Positions 54,101-63,536 are shown, numbered from the stretch's first letter. The stretch: DNA of 64,000 bases from Burkholderiales bacterium (GCA_030604135.1 JAUVWL010000011.1:1-64000), one strand, 5' to 3'. Made by a program: numbers and translations. The notes: generated from the letters alone by a model not told the origin.

Positions 54101-55223
54101 GGGATGGTCTGCAAAACCTCGGCGCCTCTGCCCCGATGTGAGACAGTGACGGCATGACGCAAATGAGCCAGGGCGAGAGCGGATTCGAGCGCAAGACCAG
54201 GAGGACACGCAAGCGCGAGTTCCTGGACGAGAAGAACCTGGTGGTGCCCTGGGCCGAGCTGGTGGCCCTCATCGCGCCGCATGCGCCGGCTCCGGTTTCC
54301 AGGGGCGGACGCCCACCGTTTGCCGTCGAGACCATGCTGCGCATTCACTTCCTGCAGCAGTGGTTCACTCTCTCGGACCCAGCGATGGAAGAGGCTCTGT
54401 ACGACATGGCTCTGTTCCGCGAGTTCGTGGGTCTGGATGCCGGGGAAGACAACCTGCCTGACGAGAGCACCATTCTTCAGTTCCGCCACTTGCTCGAAGC
54501 TCACAACCTGAGTTTGCAGATCCTGACCACCGTCAATGCGACGCTGATCGCAGCGCCGAGTTCGACCAAGCACAGCAGTGGCGAGCGCGACCCCGAGATG
54601 CACCAGACCAAGAAGGGCAACCAGTGGTGCTTTGGGATGAAGGCGCATATCGGCGTCGATTCGGACTCGGGCCTGGTGCACACGGTGGTGGGGACGGCGG
54701 CCAACGTCAACGATGTGACGCAGGCGCATGCGGCGGTGCACGGAGCGGAATCCGATGTCTTCGCCGACTCGGGTTACCAGGGCGTTGGCAAGCGGCAAGA
54801 GACGCAAGAGATCAACGTCAACTGGCACGTGGCCATGCGACCGGGCAAGCGCAAGGTGCTGGACAAGAGTACACCGATGGGCGCGATTCTCGACCAGTTG
54901 GAGCAGGCCAAGGCTCGCATCCGGGCCAAGGTCGAACACACTTTCCGGGTGATCAAACGCCAGTTCGGGCATGAAAAGGTGCGCTACCGGGGCTTGGCCA
55001 AGAACATCGCTCAACTGCATTCGCTGTTTGCACTGTCCAGCCTGTGGATGGTGCGGCGCACGCTGCTGCAGGAGAGGCGGGGATGAGTGCGTCCGAATGC
55101 GGCCAAGGAGCCGCGAAAATGGGCGAAATTGCCCCCCGAACGCGCCGAAATGCCCCCAGATCGCCATCATCTGAAATCACGCATATCAACTCCCGCGCCA
55201 GAGGGTGTTGTGCAGACCATCCC
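54101..55223 (+). mobile_element. IS5-family insertion sequence (1123 bp), probably inactive
   Basis: The left end GGGATGGTCTGCAAAACCTC (54101-54120) is matched by an inverted right end at 55201-55223, whose complement begins GGGATGGTCTGCACAAC. The two share the first 13 bases and most of the rest. The flanks (GCTT left, CAGG right) show no 4-bp target duplication, so the insertion is old or its flank was rearranged. The transposase gene inside has an in-frame deletion. The 137 bp between the transposase stop and the right end hold nothing else. Confidence 0.85.
54154..55086 (+). pseudogene. IS5-family transposase missing the first catalytic Asp region
   Basis: This 310-aa frame reads as an IS5 transposase: LPDESTILQFRHLLEAHNL, APSSTKHSSGERDPEMHQTKKG, FADSGYQG (second catalytic Asp) and RAKVEHTFRVIKRQFG (catalytic Glu). 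However, ILTTVN joins directly to ATLIAAPSST. In the family about 17-20 residues ending GTxVDATxI sit between, carrying the first catalytic Asp of the DDE triad. The frame is kept. A deletion between short repeats like ATGCGACGCT would explain it. The protein should be catalytically dead. Confidence 0.85.
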
Positions 55224-55344
55224 CAGGAGGTTCTCGAGTGTTTTTCCTGCTGAAGATGGACGGCTGCGCGGTTGTGAAGACCGTCGAAGGGTACGAAAAC
55301 ACCATGTGTTTTCCCCATTGACCAGGCACTAGGGTTGCACCGGG

Positions 55345-56274
55345 ATGAAAGGCTTTAGTCCACGCCGCCTCCTGCTGGCGTCCGTGGTGGTGGCGCTGCT
55401 GACCATCGGGCTCAAGACCCTGGCCTGGCACGTCACCGGTTCGGTTGGCCTGCTCTCGGACGCCCTGGAATCCTTTGTCAACCTGGCCAGCGCGGTGTTC
55501 GCACTGGCCATGGTGACCATCGCCCAGCGCCCGGCCGATGACGACCACCCTTACGGGCACACGAAGGCCGAATATTTCTCCAGTGGCTTCGAGGGCGTGC
55601 TCATCCTGGGCGCTGCGCTGGCCATCGGCTGGACGGCCGTGGGGCGCCTGTTCAACCCCCAGGAACTGGAAGCCCCGGGACTGGGGCTGGGCTTGTCGGT
55701 GGCCAGCGCGGCGCTCAACGGTCTGTTGGCCGCGCTGATGTTGCGCGCCTCGCGGATGCACCGCAAGCAGGGTGTGGCTGGTGCCGAGGCCGTCGAGGCC
55801 GACGCCCGACATCTGCTCACCGATGTCTACACCACGGGGGGGGTGGTGCTGGGCGTAGGTCTGGTGTTCCTGACCGGCTGGCTCTGGCTGGACCCGGTGG
55901 TGGCGCTGCTGGTGGCCGCCAACATCGTGCGCGAAGGCGTGCATCTGATCCGTCGGGCCAGTGACGGGCTGATGGACCACGCGCTCGACCCCGAGCTTCA
56001 GGAGCGCATCGATGAGGTGCTGGCGCAGTTTGTGGACCCGCAGCGACCGGACCTGCTGCGTTTCGACCATGTGAGCACGCGGCGCGCCGGTCAGCGCCGG
56101 TTCGTCGACCTGCACATGCACATGCCACCCAACTGGACATTGCGCCGGGCGGCTGCCTTGCGGATGAGTGTCGAGCAGGCCCTGATGAGTGCGGTACCCG
56201 GGTTGCGGGCCACCATCCAGTTGCTGCCGGGAGACGTCGAGGCGCATTTCCACGACCAGGAGGATCTGAAGTGA
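55345..56274 (+). CDS. Cation diffusion facilitator (CDF) family metal efflux transporter
   Basis: This 309-aa protein has six predicted transmembrane helices and a cytoplasmic C-terminal domain. Metal-site motifs are [11 protein letters not shown] (helix 2) and [16 protein letters not shown] (helix 5: HxxxD). [13 protein letters not shown] lies between helices 2 and 3. The ion (Zn, Fe, Mn, Co) cannot be told from sequence alone. Its TGA overlaps the GTG start of dtd. The 121 bp between the IS and its ATG hold no recognisable feature. Confidence 0.92.
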   Translation: MKGFSPRRLLLASVVVALLTIGLKTLAWHVTGSVGLLSDALESFVNLASAVFALAMVTIAQRPADDDHPYGHTKAEYFSSGFEGVLILGAALAIGWTAVGRLFNPQELEAPGLGLGLSVASAALNGLLAALMLRASRMHRKQGVAGAEAVEADARHLLTDVYTTGGVVLGVGLVFLTGWLWLDPVVALLVAANIVREGVHLIRRASDGLMDHALDPELQERIDEVLAQFVDPQRPDLLRFDHVSTRRAGQRRFVDLHMHMPPNWTLRRAAALRMSVEQALMSAVPGLRATIQLLPGDVEAHFHDQEDLK

Positions 56275-56711
56275 TCGCGTTGCTGCAGCGGGTGTCCAGC
56301 GCCCGGGTGGACATTGGTGGCGAGACGGTGGGGGCGATCGGGGGCGGGCTGCTGGCGCTGGTGTGCGCCGAGCCGCAGGACACCGAGGCCGTGTGCCAGC
56401 GCATGCTGGACAAGATCCTGAAGCTGCGCATCTTCGGTGACGACCAGGGCAAGATGAACCTGAGTGTGCAGGACGTGGGTGGTGGCCTGCTGGTCGTCAG
56501 CCAGTTCACCCTGGCGGCCGACACGCGCCACGGCAACCGGCCCGGGTTCACCGCGGCGGCGCCACCGGAACAGGGTCGTGCGCTGTTCGACCATTTCGTG
56601 GCGCTGGCACGCACCCGTCACCCGCAGGTTGCAACCGGGCGCTTTGGTGCCGACATGGCGGTTCACCTGGTCAACGACGGACCGGTGACCATTCCCTTGC
56701 GCATGTCCTGA
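56271..56711 (+). CDS. dtd: D-aminoacyl-tRNA deacylase
   Basis: This 146-aa protein starts at GTG 56271, overlapping the CDF stop (GTGA). It frees D-amino acids such as D-Tyr from tRNA. The cross-subunit active-site motifs are present as [17 protein letters not shown] and [12 protein letters not shown] (the GP-containing motif). tyrS-dtd proximity is normal in this group. Confidence 0.95.
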   Translation: MIALLQRVSSARVDIGGETVGAIGGGLLALVCAEPQDTEAVCQRMLDKILKLRIFGDDQGKMNLSVQDVGGGLLVVSQFTLAADTRHGNRPGFTAAAPPEQGRALFDHFVALARTRHPQVATGRFGADMAVHLVNDGPVTIPLRMS

Positions 56712-56735
56712 CAGGTTTGGGGTCGTACCTATAAT
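56708..56735 (+). promoter_or_regulatory. Strong candidate promoter of the halogenase-chorismatase operon
   Basis: CTGACA (56708-56713, 5/6) and a perfect TATAAT (56730-56735) are separated by 16 nt. The -35 hexamer overlaps the dtd stop codon. It is the best sigma-70-like promoter I saw in the window, and the first gene starts at 56793. Confidence 0.7.
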
Positions 56736-56792
56736 CCCGCGCTTGCAAGGGTGGATGGACAAGTGGACAGAGGGGCGGATACAGGAGTGACC

Positions 56793-58151
56793 ATGGCAAC
56801 CGTTGACGAACACGCAGTACCCGGCCGCCTCCAGGCGGACGAGCAGGCCTGTGACGTGCTGGTGATCGGTGGCGGCCCGGCCGGGTCGACCGTGGCTCCC
56901 CTGCTGGCCCGCAAGGGGCACCGGGTGGTGCTGATCGACAAGGACCATCACCCGCGCTTTCACATCGGCGAATCGCTGCTGCCGGCCAACCTGCCCTTGC
57001 TGGAGCGGCTGGGTGTGGGTGATGAGGTGAGTGCCATCGGCATGCCCAAACCCGGTGCCGAGTTTGTTTCGCCTTGGCATGACCAGGCGATGTCGATCGC
57101 CTTTGCCGATGCCTGGGACAAGAGCATGCCCGGGGCTTACCAGGTGCGCCGTGCCGATTTCGACGACATCCTGATCCGCAACGCGGCCCGCTGTGGTGTC
57201 GAGGTGCACCAGGGCTGCAAGGCCACCGGAGTCGAGTTCATCGACGACCGGCAGGTGCGGGTGGAAGCGCTGGATGCCGAAGGCCGGCCGCGGCGCTGGC
57301 GGGCGCGTTTCCTGGTCGATGCATCCGGGCGCGACACCTTCCTGGCCAGCCGCCAGGGCATCAAGCACCGCAACCCGCACCACACCAGCGCAGCGGTTTA
57401 TGCCCACTTCAGCGGTGCCCGCCGCCATGAAGGCCCGGCCGAGGGCAACATCACCGTGTTCTGGTTCGAGCACGGCTGGTTCTGGTTCATTCCGCTGACC
57501 GACGGTGTCACCAGCGTCGGCATGGTGTCCTGGCCGTACTTCATGAAGACCCGGGGTGGGCGTTCGCTGCAACAGTTCCTGCTCGACGGCATTGCGATGT
57601 GTCCTGCACTGGCCGAGCGCCTGAGTGGAGCCTGCATGGTCAGCGAGGCCGAGGGCACGGGCAATTTCTCCTATGCCGCCGAGCGCAACCACGGTCCGAA
57701 CCATGTGCTGCTGGGCGATGCGTTCGCCTTTGTCGACCCGGTGTTCTCCTCCGGTGTCATGCTGGCCATGCAGGGCGGCGTGGCAGCGGCCGAGGCCATC
57801 GACACCTGCCTGCGCGAACCCCGCAAGGCTGCGGCCGCGCTCAAGGCCTACGACCGGGTGGCGCGCAAAGGGCCGGCGGTGTTCTCCTGGTTCATCTACC
57901 GCATGACCAATCCCATCATGCGCGACCTGCTCATGCACCCGAGAAACGTGCTGCGCATGAAGGAGGCCCTGCTGTCGGTGCTGGCGGGTGATATCTACGG
58001 GCGCACACCGATCTGGACCTCGGTGCGCCTGTTCAAGCTGGTCTACTACATCAACAACGCGGTCCAGCCGCGCCGTGCCTACCGGGCCTGGAAGCGCCGC
58101 CAGTTCAACATTGGACAGGCATCGGCTCCCGAACTGCAAGCCGCGCGGTGA
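56793..58151 (+). CDS. Flavin-dependent halogenase-like FAD oxidoreductase
   Basis: This 452-aa protein has an N-terminal Rossmann motif (DVLVIGGGPAGSTVAPLLARKG) and RFHIGESLLPANLPLLERLG. GWFWFIPL near residue 230 fits the WxWxIP motif of flavin halogenases acting on phenolic or pyrrole substrates. GDAFAFVDPVFSSGVMLAM is the second FAD motif. AGGAG precedes the ATG at 56793. It begins an operon with a XanB2-type chorismatase, so a role in a halogenated or hydroxylated aryl-polyene pigment is plausible. A monooxygenase or reductase role is the alternative. Confidence 0.75.
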   Translation: MATVDEHAVPGRLQADEQACDVLVIGGGPAGSTVAPLLARKGHRVVLIDKDHHPRFHIGESLLPANLPLLERLGVGDEVSAIGMPKPGAEFVSPWHDQAMSIAFADAWDKSMPGAYQVRRADFDDILIRNAARCGVEVHQGCKATGVEFIDDRQVRVEALDAEGRPRRWRARFLVDASGRDTFLASRQGIKHRNPHHTSAAVYAHFSGARRHEGPAEGNITVFWFEHGWFWFIPLTDGVTSVGMVSWPYFMKTRGGRSLQQFLLDGIAMCPALAERLSGACMVSEAEGTGNFSYAAERNHGPNHVLLGDAFAFVDPVFSSGVMLAMQGGVAAAEAIDTCLREPRKAAAALKAYDRVARKGPAVFSWFIYRMTNPIMRDLLMHPRNVLRMKEALLSVLAGDIYGRTPIWTSVRLFKLVYYINNAVQPRRAYRAWKRRQFNIGQASAPELQAAR

Positions 58152-59140
58152 CCCTCGAGCTCCAGGTCACCCCGATGCCACCCCAGGACGCCCACGGCGT
58201 GTTGGGCGGCTTCCTGCTGGGTTCCACGAGCGGTTCGCTTCCCGACTGGCCCTGCCAGCGGCTGAGGGCGCCGGTCCTCGGGGAGTCAGACGGGACCTGG
58301 TGGGAAAGCTGGCTGGCAGGTGGTCCGTGCGACTCAGGCTTGGCCGGCGGGCTGCGCTGGCGCCGCCAGGGCGACCTGTTGTTCGGGTTGATGGAAGTTG
58401 ACGAGGTGACCCAGGACACCGCGCCCGGCGTGTCGCCACTGGAGCAAGCGGCCGAGCAGGCCTACCGCCAGCTGTTCGACCTGCTCGACCGGCAGGGCTT
58501 GCCGCACCTGTGGCGGGTCTGGAACTACCTGCCCGACATCCACGGCCAGGAGGCGGGGCTGGAGCGTTACCGCCGATTCAACCTGGGTCGGGCCCGGGGC
58601 TTCGAGTCGGCCGCGAGATCGGTGGTGGGCCGGGTGCCGGCCGCCTGTGCCCTGGGGGTGCGCGCGGGCCCGCTGTCGGTGGCCTTCCTGGCCGGCCCCA
58701 CCCCCGCAGTGCCCATCGAGAACCCGCGCCAGGTGAGCGCTTTCCACTATCCACAGGCATATGGCCCGCGCAGCCCCACCTTTTCACGTGCGGCGCTGGT
58801 CCACCCGCCGGGGCAGGAGTGGTTGTTCATCTCGGGCACGGCCAGCATCGTCGGGCATGAAACGGTGCACCCGGGCGATGTGGCGGCCCAGTGCCACGAG
58901 ACCGTGGACAATCTGGAGGCGGTGATCGCGCAGGCGAATGCCCGGCGTTGTTCGGTGCCGGCCTTTTGCCTGGGCGGTCTGGGCCTGCGGGCCTACATCC
59001 GGCACGCCAGCGACCTGGGCATCGTGCGCGAGGTGCTGCGCGAACGCTGTCCTGATGCCCCGCTGCTGTGTGTGCAGGCCGATGTCTGCCGGGAGGACCT
59101 GCTGGTCGAAATCGAAGCCTGGGGCAGCCTGCCCTGTTGA
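58148..59140 (+). CDS. Chorismatase, XanB2/FkbO-Hyg5 family (3-/4-hydroxybenzoate-forming)
   Basis: This 330-aa protein starts at GTG 58148, overlapping the previous stop (GTGA). Family motifs include LLFGLMEVDE, WRVWNYLPDIHGQEAGLERYRRFNLGR and the C-terminal FISGTASIVGHETVHPGDVAAQC near 225. These enzymes hydrolyse chorismate; XanB2 gives 3-hydroxybenzoate for xanthomonadin and 4-hydroxybenzoate for ubiquinone. It would provide the aromatic head group for the pathway encoded around it. Confidence 0.85.
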   Translation: MTLELQVTPMPPQDAHGVLGGFLLGSTSGSLPDWPCQRLRAPVLGESDGTWWESWLAGGPCDSGLAGGLRWRRQGDLLFGLMEVDEVTQDTAPGVSPLEQAAEQAYRQLFDLLDRQGLPHLWRVWNYLPDIHGQEAGLERYRRFNLGRARGFESAARSVVGRVPAACALGVRAGPLSVAFLAGPTPAVPIENPRQVSAFHYPQAYGPRSPTFSRAALVHPPGQEWLFISGTASIVGHETVHPGDVAAQCHETVDNLEAVIAQANARRCSVPAFCLGGLGLRAYIRHASDLGIVREVLRERCPDAPLLCVQADVCREDLLVEIEAWGSLPC

Positions 59141-59166
59141 ACCTGGATGCCACCAAGGAAACCGAC

Positions 59167-59997
59167 ATGCGCCTGATGTTCCGTGGCTGCACAGCCGCCC
59201 TGGCCAGCCTGCCCCTGTTGGCAGGTGCAGCCGACGCACCGCTGTGGGAAGTGGGCGCCGGCGTGACCGCCCTCAGTTTTCCGGCCTACCGGGGGTCGGA
59301 CCAGCGCAACCAGTTTGTGCTGCCGATTCCCTACTTTGTCTACCGGGGCGAATTCCTCAAGGCCGACCGGGAAGGTGTGCGGGCCGAGCTGTTCGAGACC
59401 GACCGGGTGACTCTGACCGTGTCTGGCGCGCTGTCGCCGCCGTCGTCGAGCAAGGACATCGTGGCCCGCGAGGGCATGAGCGACCTGCGGGCCACGGGCG
59501 AGCTGGGGCCGCAGATCGATGTGCGCCTGTGGCAATCGGAAAACCGGCGCCGTACCCTCAAGCTGTTGCTTCCGCTGCGCACCGGCTACACCCTGGAGCG
59601 TTCGCCGCAGCACGTGGGCTGGGTGTTCCACCCCAAGCTCAACCTGGACCTGACCGATCTGCCGGGATTGCCCGGCTGGAATGTCGGCCTGCAGGCCGGT
59701 CCGGTGATGGGCGACCGGCGCCAGCACGCGTATTTCTACGGCGTGTCGGCGGCCGATGCGCGTGCCGACCGTCCGGCCTACGCAGCCCAGGGCGGTTTTG
59801 GCGGAATGCAGTATCTGGTCGGCGTCTCGCGGCGCTACCGGTCACACTGGGTGGGCGGATTCCTTCGCTACGATCGCCTGTCGGGTGCCCGTTTTGCCGA
59901 CAGCCCGCTGGTGCGCGACCGGCACTATGTGGCGGGCGGCTTTGCGGTCAGCTGGATCCTGGGCGAGTCGGGTACCCGGGTGGTGGTGGATGACTGA
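59167..59997 (+). CDS. MipA/OmpV-family outer-membrane protein
   Basis: This 276-aa protein has a signal peptide (RLMFRGCTAALASLPLLAGA) and the MipA/OmpV barrel: WEVGAGVTALSFPAYRGSDQRNQFVLPIPYFVYRG at the start and GGFAVSWILGES at the end. The ATG at 59167 follows AAGGA, 26 nt after the chorismatase. Family roles range from murein scaffold to antigen. Within this operon it may serve outer-membrane placement of a lipid-like pigment. Confidence 0.88.
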   Translation: MRLMFRGCTAALASLPLLAGAADAPLWEVGAGVTALSFPAYRGSDQRNQFVLPIPYFVYRGEFLKADREGVRAELFETDRVTLTVSGALSPPSSSKDIVAREGMSDLRATGELGPQIDVRLWQSENRRRTLKLLLPLRTGYTLERSPQHVGWVFHPKLNLDLTDLPGLPGWNVGLQAGPVMGDRRQHAYFYGVSAADARADRPAYAAQGGFGGMQYLVGVSRRYRSHWVGGFLRYDRLSGARFADSPLVRDRHYVAGGFAVSWILGESGTRVVVDD

Positions 59998-60772
59998 GGT
60001 TGGCACGCGCCGCGTGCACCCGCTGTGGAGAGGGTACGAGGCGCTGGCCATGGTGGTGGGTCTGGGCAGTCTGGCCGCGCTGTGTCTGCTGTGGCTGCCC
60101 CTGGCCATGGTGGCCTATCCGCTGCTGCCACGGCACGTCGGCCAGCCGCTGGGGCGGCGAATGATCGGTTGCGGTCTGCGCTTTTACCTGCGCCTGTTGC
60201 ACCTGTTGTGCGCCTGCCGATTCGACCTGCGGGCCCTGGATGCCCTGAAGCACGAGTCGCCACTGATCGTGGCGGCGAATCATCCCTCGCTGCTCGACGC
60301 GGTGCTGATCGTCTCGCGCCTGCCCAATGCCGTCTGCGTGATGAAGGCGTCGCTGATGGACAACCCCCTGTTCGGCGCCGCCGCCCGGCTGGCCCGCTAC
60401 ATCCGCAACCGGGTACCTGCCGACGTGGTGCTGGGTTCATTGGAGGAGCTGCGCCACGGCGGCCAGCTGGTGATCTTTCCCGAGGGCACGCGGACCACGG
60501 ATTTTCCTGTTGGGCCCAGCCAGCCGGGTGTCGGCCTGATCGCCTCGCGCGCCGGCCTGCCGGTGCAGACGGTGCTGATACGCTTCTCCACGCCCTATCT
60601 GGGCAAGGCCTGGCCGCTGTGGCGGCCGCCGCAATTGCCGCTTGTTTGCCGCGTGGAGCTGGGTCGCCGATTTGACCCGCCGTCGGACACGAATGCCTTC
60701 CGCCGCGAACTCGACGCCTATTTCCAGGCCGCACTCGCCCCATCTGCCAGCCAGCCTGATTGCCGCCCATGA
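59990..60772 (+). CDS. PlsC-type lysophospholipid acyltransferase family protein
   Basis: This 260-aa protein has one or two N-terminal hydrophobic helices. The acyltransferase motifs are NHPSLLDAVL (NHxxxxD) near residue 95 and FPEGTRTTDF near 160. The start overlaps the mipA-like stop by 8 nt. Aryl-polyene and xanthomonadin clusters contain such enzymes, thought to esterify the polyene to a glycerolipid. The acyl acceptor is unknown. Confidence 0.9.
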   Translation: MTEVGTRRVHPLWRGYEALAMVVGLGSLAALCLLWLPLAMVAYPLLPRHVGQPLGRRMIGCGLRFYLRLLHLLCACRFDLRALDALKHESPLIVAANHPSLLDAVLIVSRLPNAVCVMKASLMDNPLFGAAARLARYIRNRVPADVVLGSLEELRHGGQLVIFPEGTRTTDFPVGPSQPGVGLIASRAGLPVQTVLIRFSTPYLGKAWPLWRPPQLPLVCRVELGRRFDPPSDTNAFRRELDAYFQAALAPSASQPDCRP

Positions 60773-61542
60773 CCCATCCAGACCGAACACACCTGGTGCT
60801 GATTCCCAGCTACAACCCGGGCCCCGGCGTCCAGGCCACCGTGCGTGCCGCCCGCGCGCAATGGACACCGGTGTGGGTGGTGGTGGATGGCAGCACCGAC
60901 GGCAGTGCCGAGCTGTTGCAAACCATGGCCGCGTCCGACCCGGGCCTGAAGGTCATGGTGCAGCCGGTGAACCAGGGCAAGGGCGCGGCGGTGCTGGCCG
61001 GTATCGAGGCCGCTGCGGCCCAGGGCTACACCCATGTGCTGACCATGGATTCCGACGGGCAGCACCCGGCCGAGCTGATCCCGCGTTTCATGCAGGTGTC
61101 CAAGGACGACCCTGCGGCCATGGTGCTGGGTCGGCCGGTGTTTGGGCCCGAGGCCCCGGCCCTGAGGGTCAACGGGCGCAAAGTGTCCAACGGCTGGGCC
61201 AACCTCGAGACAATGTGGATGGGCATTGGTGACTCGCTGTATGGCTTTCGTGTCTACCCGGTCGGGCCGCTGAGGGCGATCATGCGGCGGCACCGTTTCA
61301 TGCGCCGCTTCGACTTCGACCCCGAGGCGGTGGTCCGTCTGTGCTGGGCGGGTGTCCGGCCGGTCAATGTCGATGCGCCGGTGCGCTACCTGAGCGCGGA
61401 AGAGGGCGGTGTCTCGCACTTCCGCTACCTGCGCGACAACACCTTGCTGACCTGGATGCACACCCGGCTTTTCCTCGGCTTCCTGCTGCGCCTGCCCCTG
61501 CTGGTGTGGCGCCGCATTCGCCCCACAGGAGCTTCGACATGA
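60769..61542 (+). CDS. Family-2 glycosyltransferase
   Basis: This 257-aa protein starts at ATG 60769 (MTHPDRTHLVLIPSYNPGPGV), overlapping the acyltransferase stop by ATGA. GT-A motifs are VVVDGSTDGSAELL and TMDSDGQHPAELI (DxD equivalent). A C-terminal hydrophobic stretch (LFLGFLLRLPLLVW) suggests membrane association. It resembles dolichol-phosphate-mannose-synthase-like GTs found in aryl-polyene loci. Confidence 0.9.
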   Translation: MTHPDRTHLVLIPSYNPGPGVQATVRAARAQWTPVWVVVDGSTDGSAELLQTMAASDPGLKVMVQPVNQGKGAAVLAGIEAAAAQGYTHVLTMDSDGQHPAELIPRFMQVSKDDPAAMVLGRPVFGPEAPALRVNGRKVSNGWANLETMWMGIGDSLYGFRVYPVGPLRAIMRRHRFMRRFDFDPEAVVRLCWAGVRPVNVDAPVRYLSAEEGGVSHFRYLRDNTLLTWMHTRLFLGFLLRLPLLVWRRIRPTGAST

Positions 61543-62300
61543 ACCACCCGACGCCGCCCTCTGGCGCCCTCAAGGACGACCCGCGTCTCAAGGCCTATTT
61601 CGACGATGAGGCAGAGCGGCGCCAGCTCACGCAGGATCTGTTCAATCAGGCGGCGGGGGGGTACGACAGCGCCGAAAGCCTGACCGCGCTGGGCAGCGGG
61701 GCTTGGTACCGCCGCGAGGTGTTGCGCCGCTGTGGTCTGCGCGAGGGCATGACTCTGGTGGACGTGGCGGCCGGTACCGGACTGGTCACCGTGGCCGGTG
61801 TGGAACTGGTGGGTCCCTCCGGCCGCGTGATCGCGGTCGACCCTTCGCCAGGCATGCTGGCCGAGCTGCGCAAGAAGGTCTCGGTGGAGGTGATCGAGGC
61901 CTTTGCCGAAGCCATCCCCTTGCCCGATGCGCGGGCCGACTTCGTATCCATGGGCTACGCCCTGCGCCATGTGGATGATCTGGGGCGTGCCTTGGCGGAA
62001 TACCACCGCGTGTTGCGCCCAGGAGGCAAGGTCTGCCTGATGGAGATCAGTCGGCCGAAGAGCCCGCTGCTGCGCAGCCTGATGCGGTTCCACATCTCGG
62101 TGCTGGTGCCGCTGCTGGCCCGACTGACCGGTCGGCATGCCGATGTCCGGCGGCTCTGGGCTTACTACGGTGACACCATTGAGGCCGCCATCGACCCGGA
62201 AACCATCCTGCGTGCCCTGCGCGAGGCCAGCTTTACCCAGGTGGAATGCACCGTCTCGCTGGGCGTGTTCCGCGAGTACACGGGCGTCAAAGCCGCCTGA
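61539..62300 (+). CDS. UbiE-like class-I SAM-dependent methyltransferase
   Basis: This 253-aa protein overlaps the glycosyltransferase stop by ATGA. SAM motifs are TLVDVAAGTGLVTVAG near residue 75, VIAVDPSPGML and RVLRPGGKVCLMEISRPKSP. YALRHVDD is typical of the UbiE/COQ5 group. It may methylate the aromatic head or another intermediate of the neighbouring pathway, but a ubiquinone or menaquinone role cannot be excluded by sequence alone. Confidence 0.88.
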   Translation: MNHPTPPSGALKDDPRLKAYFDDEAERRQLTQDLFNQAAGGYDSAESLTALGSGAWYRREVLRRCGLREGMTLVDVAAGTGLVTVAGVELVGPSGRVIAVDPSPGMLAELRKKVSVEVIEAFAEAIPLPDARADFVSMGYALRHVDDLGRALAEYHRVLRPGGKVCLMEISRPKSPLLRSLMRFHISVLVPLLARLTGRHADVRRLWAYYGDTIEAAIDPETILRALREASFTQVECTVSLGVFREYTGVKAA

Positions 62301-62307
62301 GGCCAGC

Positions 62308-63489
62308 TTGAATACAACAGAGCTTTTCCTGGTGGCCATGGTGCTGGTCTTCAGCATCCCCTGGCTGGTCTGGCGCCTGCTGCGCACCGAGTCTTTTGCA
62401 CCGCTGGTGGTGGTGCAGATCATGGCCGGCATCCTGCTGGGTCCGGGCATGCTGGGGCAGGCCGCCCCCGAACTGCACGCCACGGTGTTCACCCCGGCGG
62501 TGATCCAGTCCCTCAACGGCCTGGCCTGGTGGGGCGTGATGCTGTTCGTGATGATTGCCGGTGTCGAGCTGGACCTGCGGCAGGCCTGGGCCCACCGGGT
62601 CGAGAGCGGGGTCACGGCCGGCCTTGCGCTGGGCACGCCGCTCCTGCTGGGGGCGGGAGCCGGTCTGGTGTTGCTGGCCGGTGGTGGCTGGATCGGCCCG
62701 TCGGCCCGGCCCTGGCAGTTCGTGCTGGGCATCGGCATGGCCTGCGCGGTCACCGCTTTGCCCATCCTGATCCTGTTCATGGAAAAAATGGCCTTGCTGC
62801 GCCAGCCACTGGGCCAGCGCATCCTGCGCTATGCCAGCCTGGACGACATCGCCATCTGGGCGGTGCTGGCACTCATCCTCATGGACTGGACCCGGGTCGG
62901 CCGGCAGCTGGGTTTCCTGCTGGTGTTTGCGCTGGCCACCTGGCTGGTCCGGGCGCTCATGCGCCGCGTGCCCGAAGGTGACCGCTGGTACCTGGCGCTG
63001 ATCTGGCTGGGCCTGTGCGCGCTGGGCTCTGACTGGGCCGGCCTGCACTTCATGGTCGGTGCTTTCCTGGCCGGTGCCGTGCTGGACGCCGACTGGTTCG
63101 ACCAGGAACGCATGGACCTGCTGCGGCACCATGTGCTGCTGGTGCTGATGCCGGTGTTCTTCCTGTCCACCGGACTGCGCACCGAGTGGGCCATGGGCGG
63201 CTGGCCGGTGTTCCTGGCCGCTGCCATTCTGCTGCTGGCCGCGGTGGTCGGCAAACTGCTGGGGGTGCACATCGCCGGCCGCATCCTGCGCTGGCCCCCG
63301 GGCGAGGCGCGCATCGTGGGCTGGCTGCTGCAGACCAAGGCCTTGATCATGATCATCTTTGCCAACATCCTGCTGGACAAGGGGGTGATCACGGCGGATG
63401 CGTTCACCGCGCTGCTGCTGATGGCGGTGGCCAGCACGATGCTGACGGTGCCTTGTGTGACGCCTTTGCTGCAGAGGGTTCGTGGGTAG
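62308..63489 (+). CDS. Kef/CPA2-type cation:proton antiporter
   Basis: This 393-aa protein probably starts at TTG 62308, with GAGG six bases upstream; the first ATG would truncate helix 1. About eleven to twelve hydrophobic segments form the Na/H-exchanger fold: VVVQIMAGILLGPGMLG, MIAGVELDLRQAW, ASLDDIAIWAVLAL (the conserved Asp pair) and HFMVGAFLAGAVLD. No TrkA-N domain follows. It is the last gene of the operon, 7 nt after the methyltransferase. Confidence 0.87.
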   Translation: MNTTELFLVAMVLVFSIPWLVWRLLRTESFAPLVVVQIMAGILLGPGMLGQAAPELHATVFTPAVIQSLNGLAWWGVMLFVMIAGVELDLRQAWAHRVESGVTAGLALGTPLLLGAGAGLVLLAGGGWIGPSARPWQFVLGIGMACAVTALPILILFMEKMALLRQPLGQRILRYASLDDIAIWAVLALILMDWTRVGRQLGFLLVFALATWLVRALMRRVPEGDRWYLALIWLGLCALGSDWAGLHFMVGAFLAGAVLDADWFDQERMDLLRHHVLLVLMPVFFLSTGLRTEWAMGGWPVFLAAAILLLAAVVGKLLGVHIAGRILRWPPGEARIVGWLLQTKALIMIIFANILLDKGVITADAFTALLLMAVASTMLTVPCVTPLLQRVRG

Positions 63490-63502
63490 GGTTTTGGGTT
63501 AG

Positions 63503-63536
63503 TTGGGTTGGCCGGGCCGAAACCCGGCCAACCCAA
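63503..63536. terminator. Large inverted repeat after the antiporter, possible terminator
   Basis: TTGGGTTGGCCGGG (63503-63516) and CCCGGCCAACCCAA (63523-63536) are perfect 14-bp arms around CCGAAA. A further partial copy, ACCCGGCCAAC, lies at 63564-63574. No T tract follows. It separates the operon from a convergent gene. Confidence 0.55.

Noticed and set aside
54097..55227. Target-site duplication around the IS5 element
   Set aside because: The flanking tetranucleotides (GCTT and CAGG) differ, and shifting the ends by one base does not produce a match.
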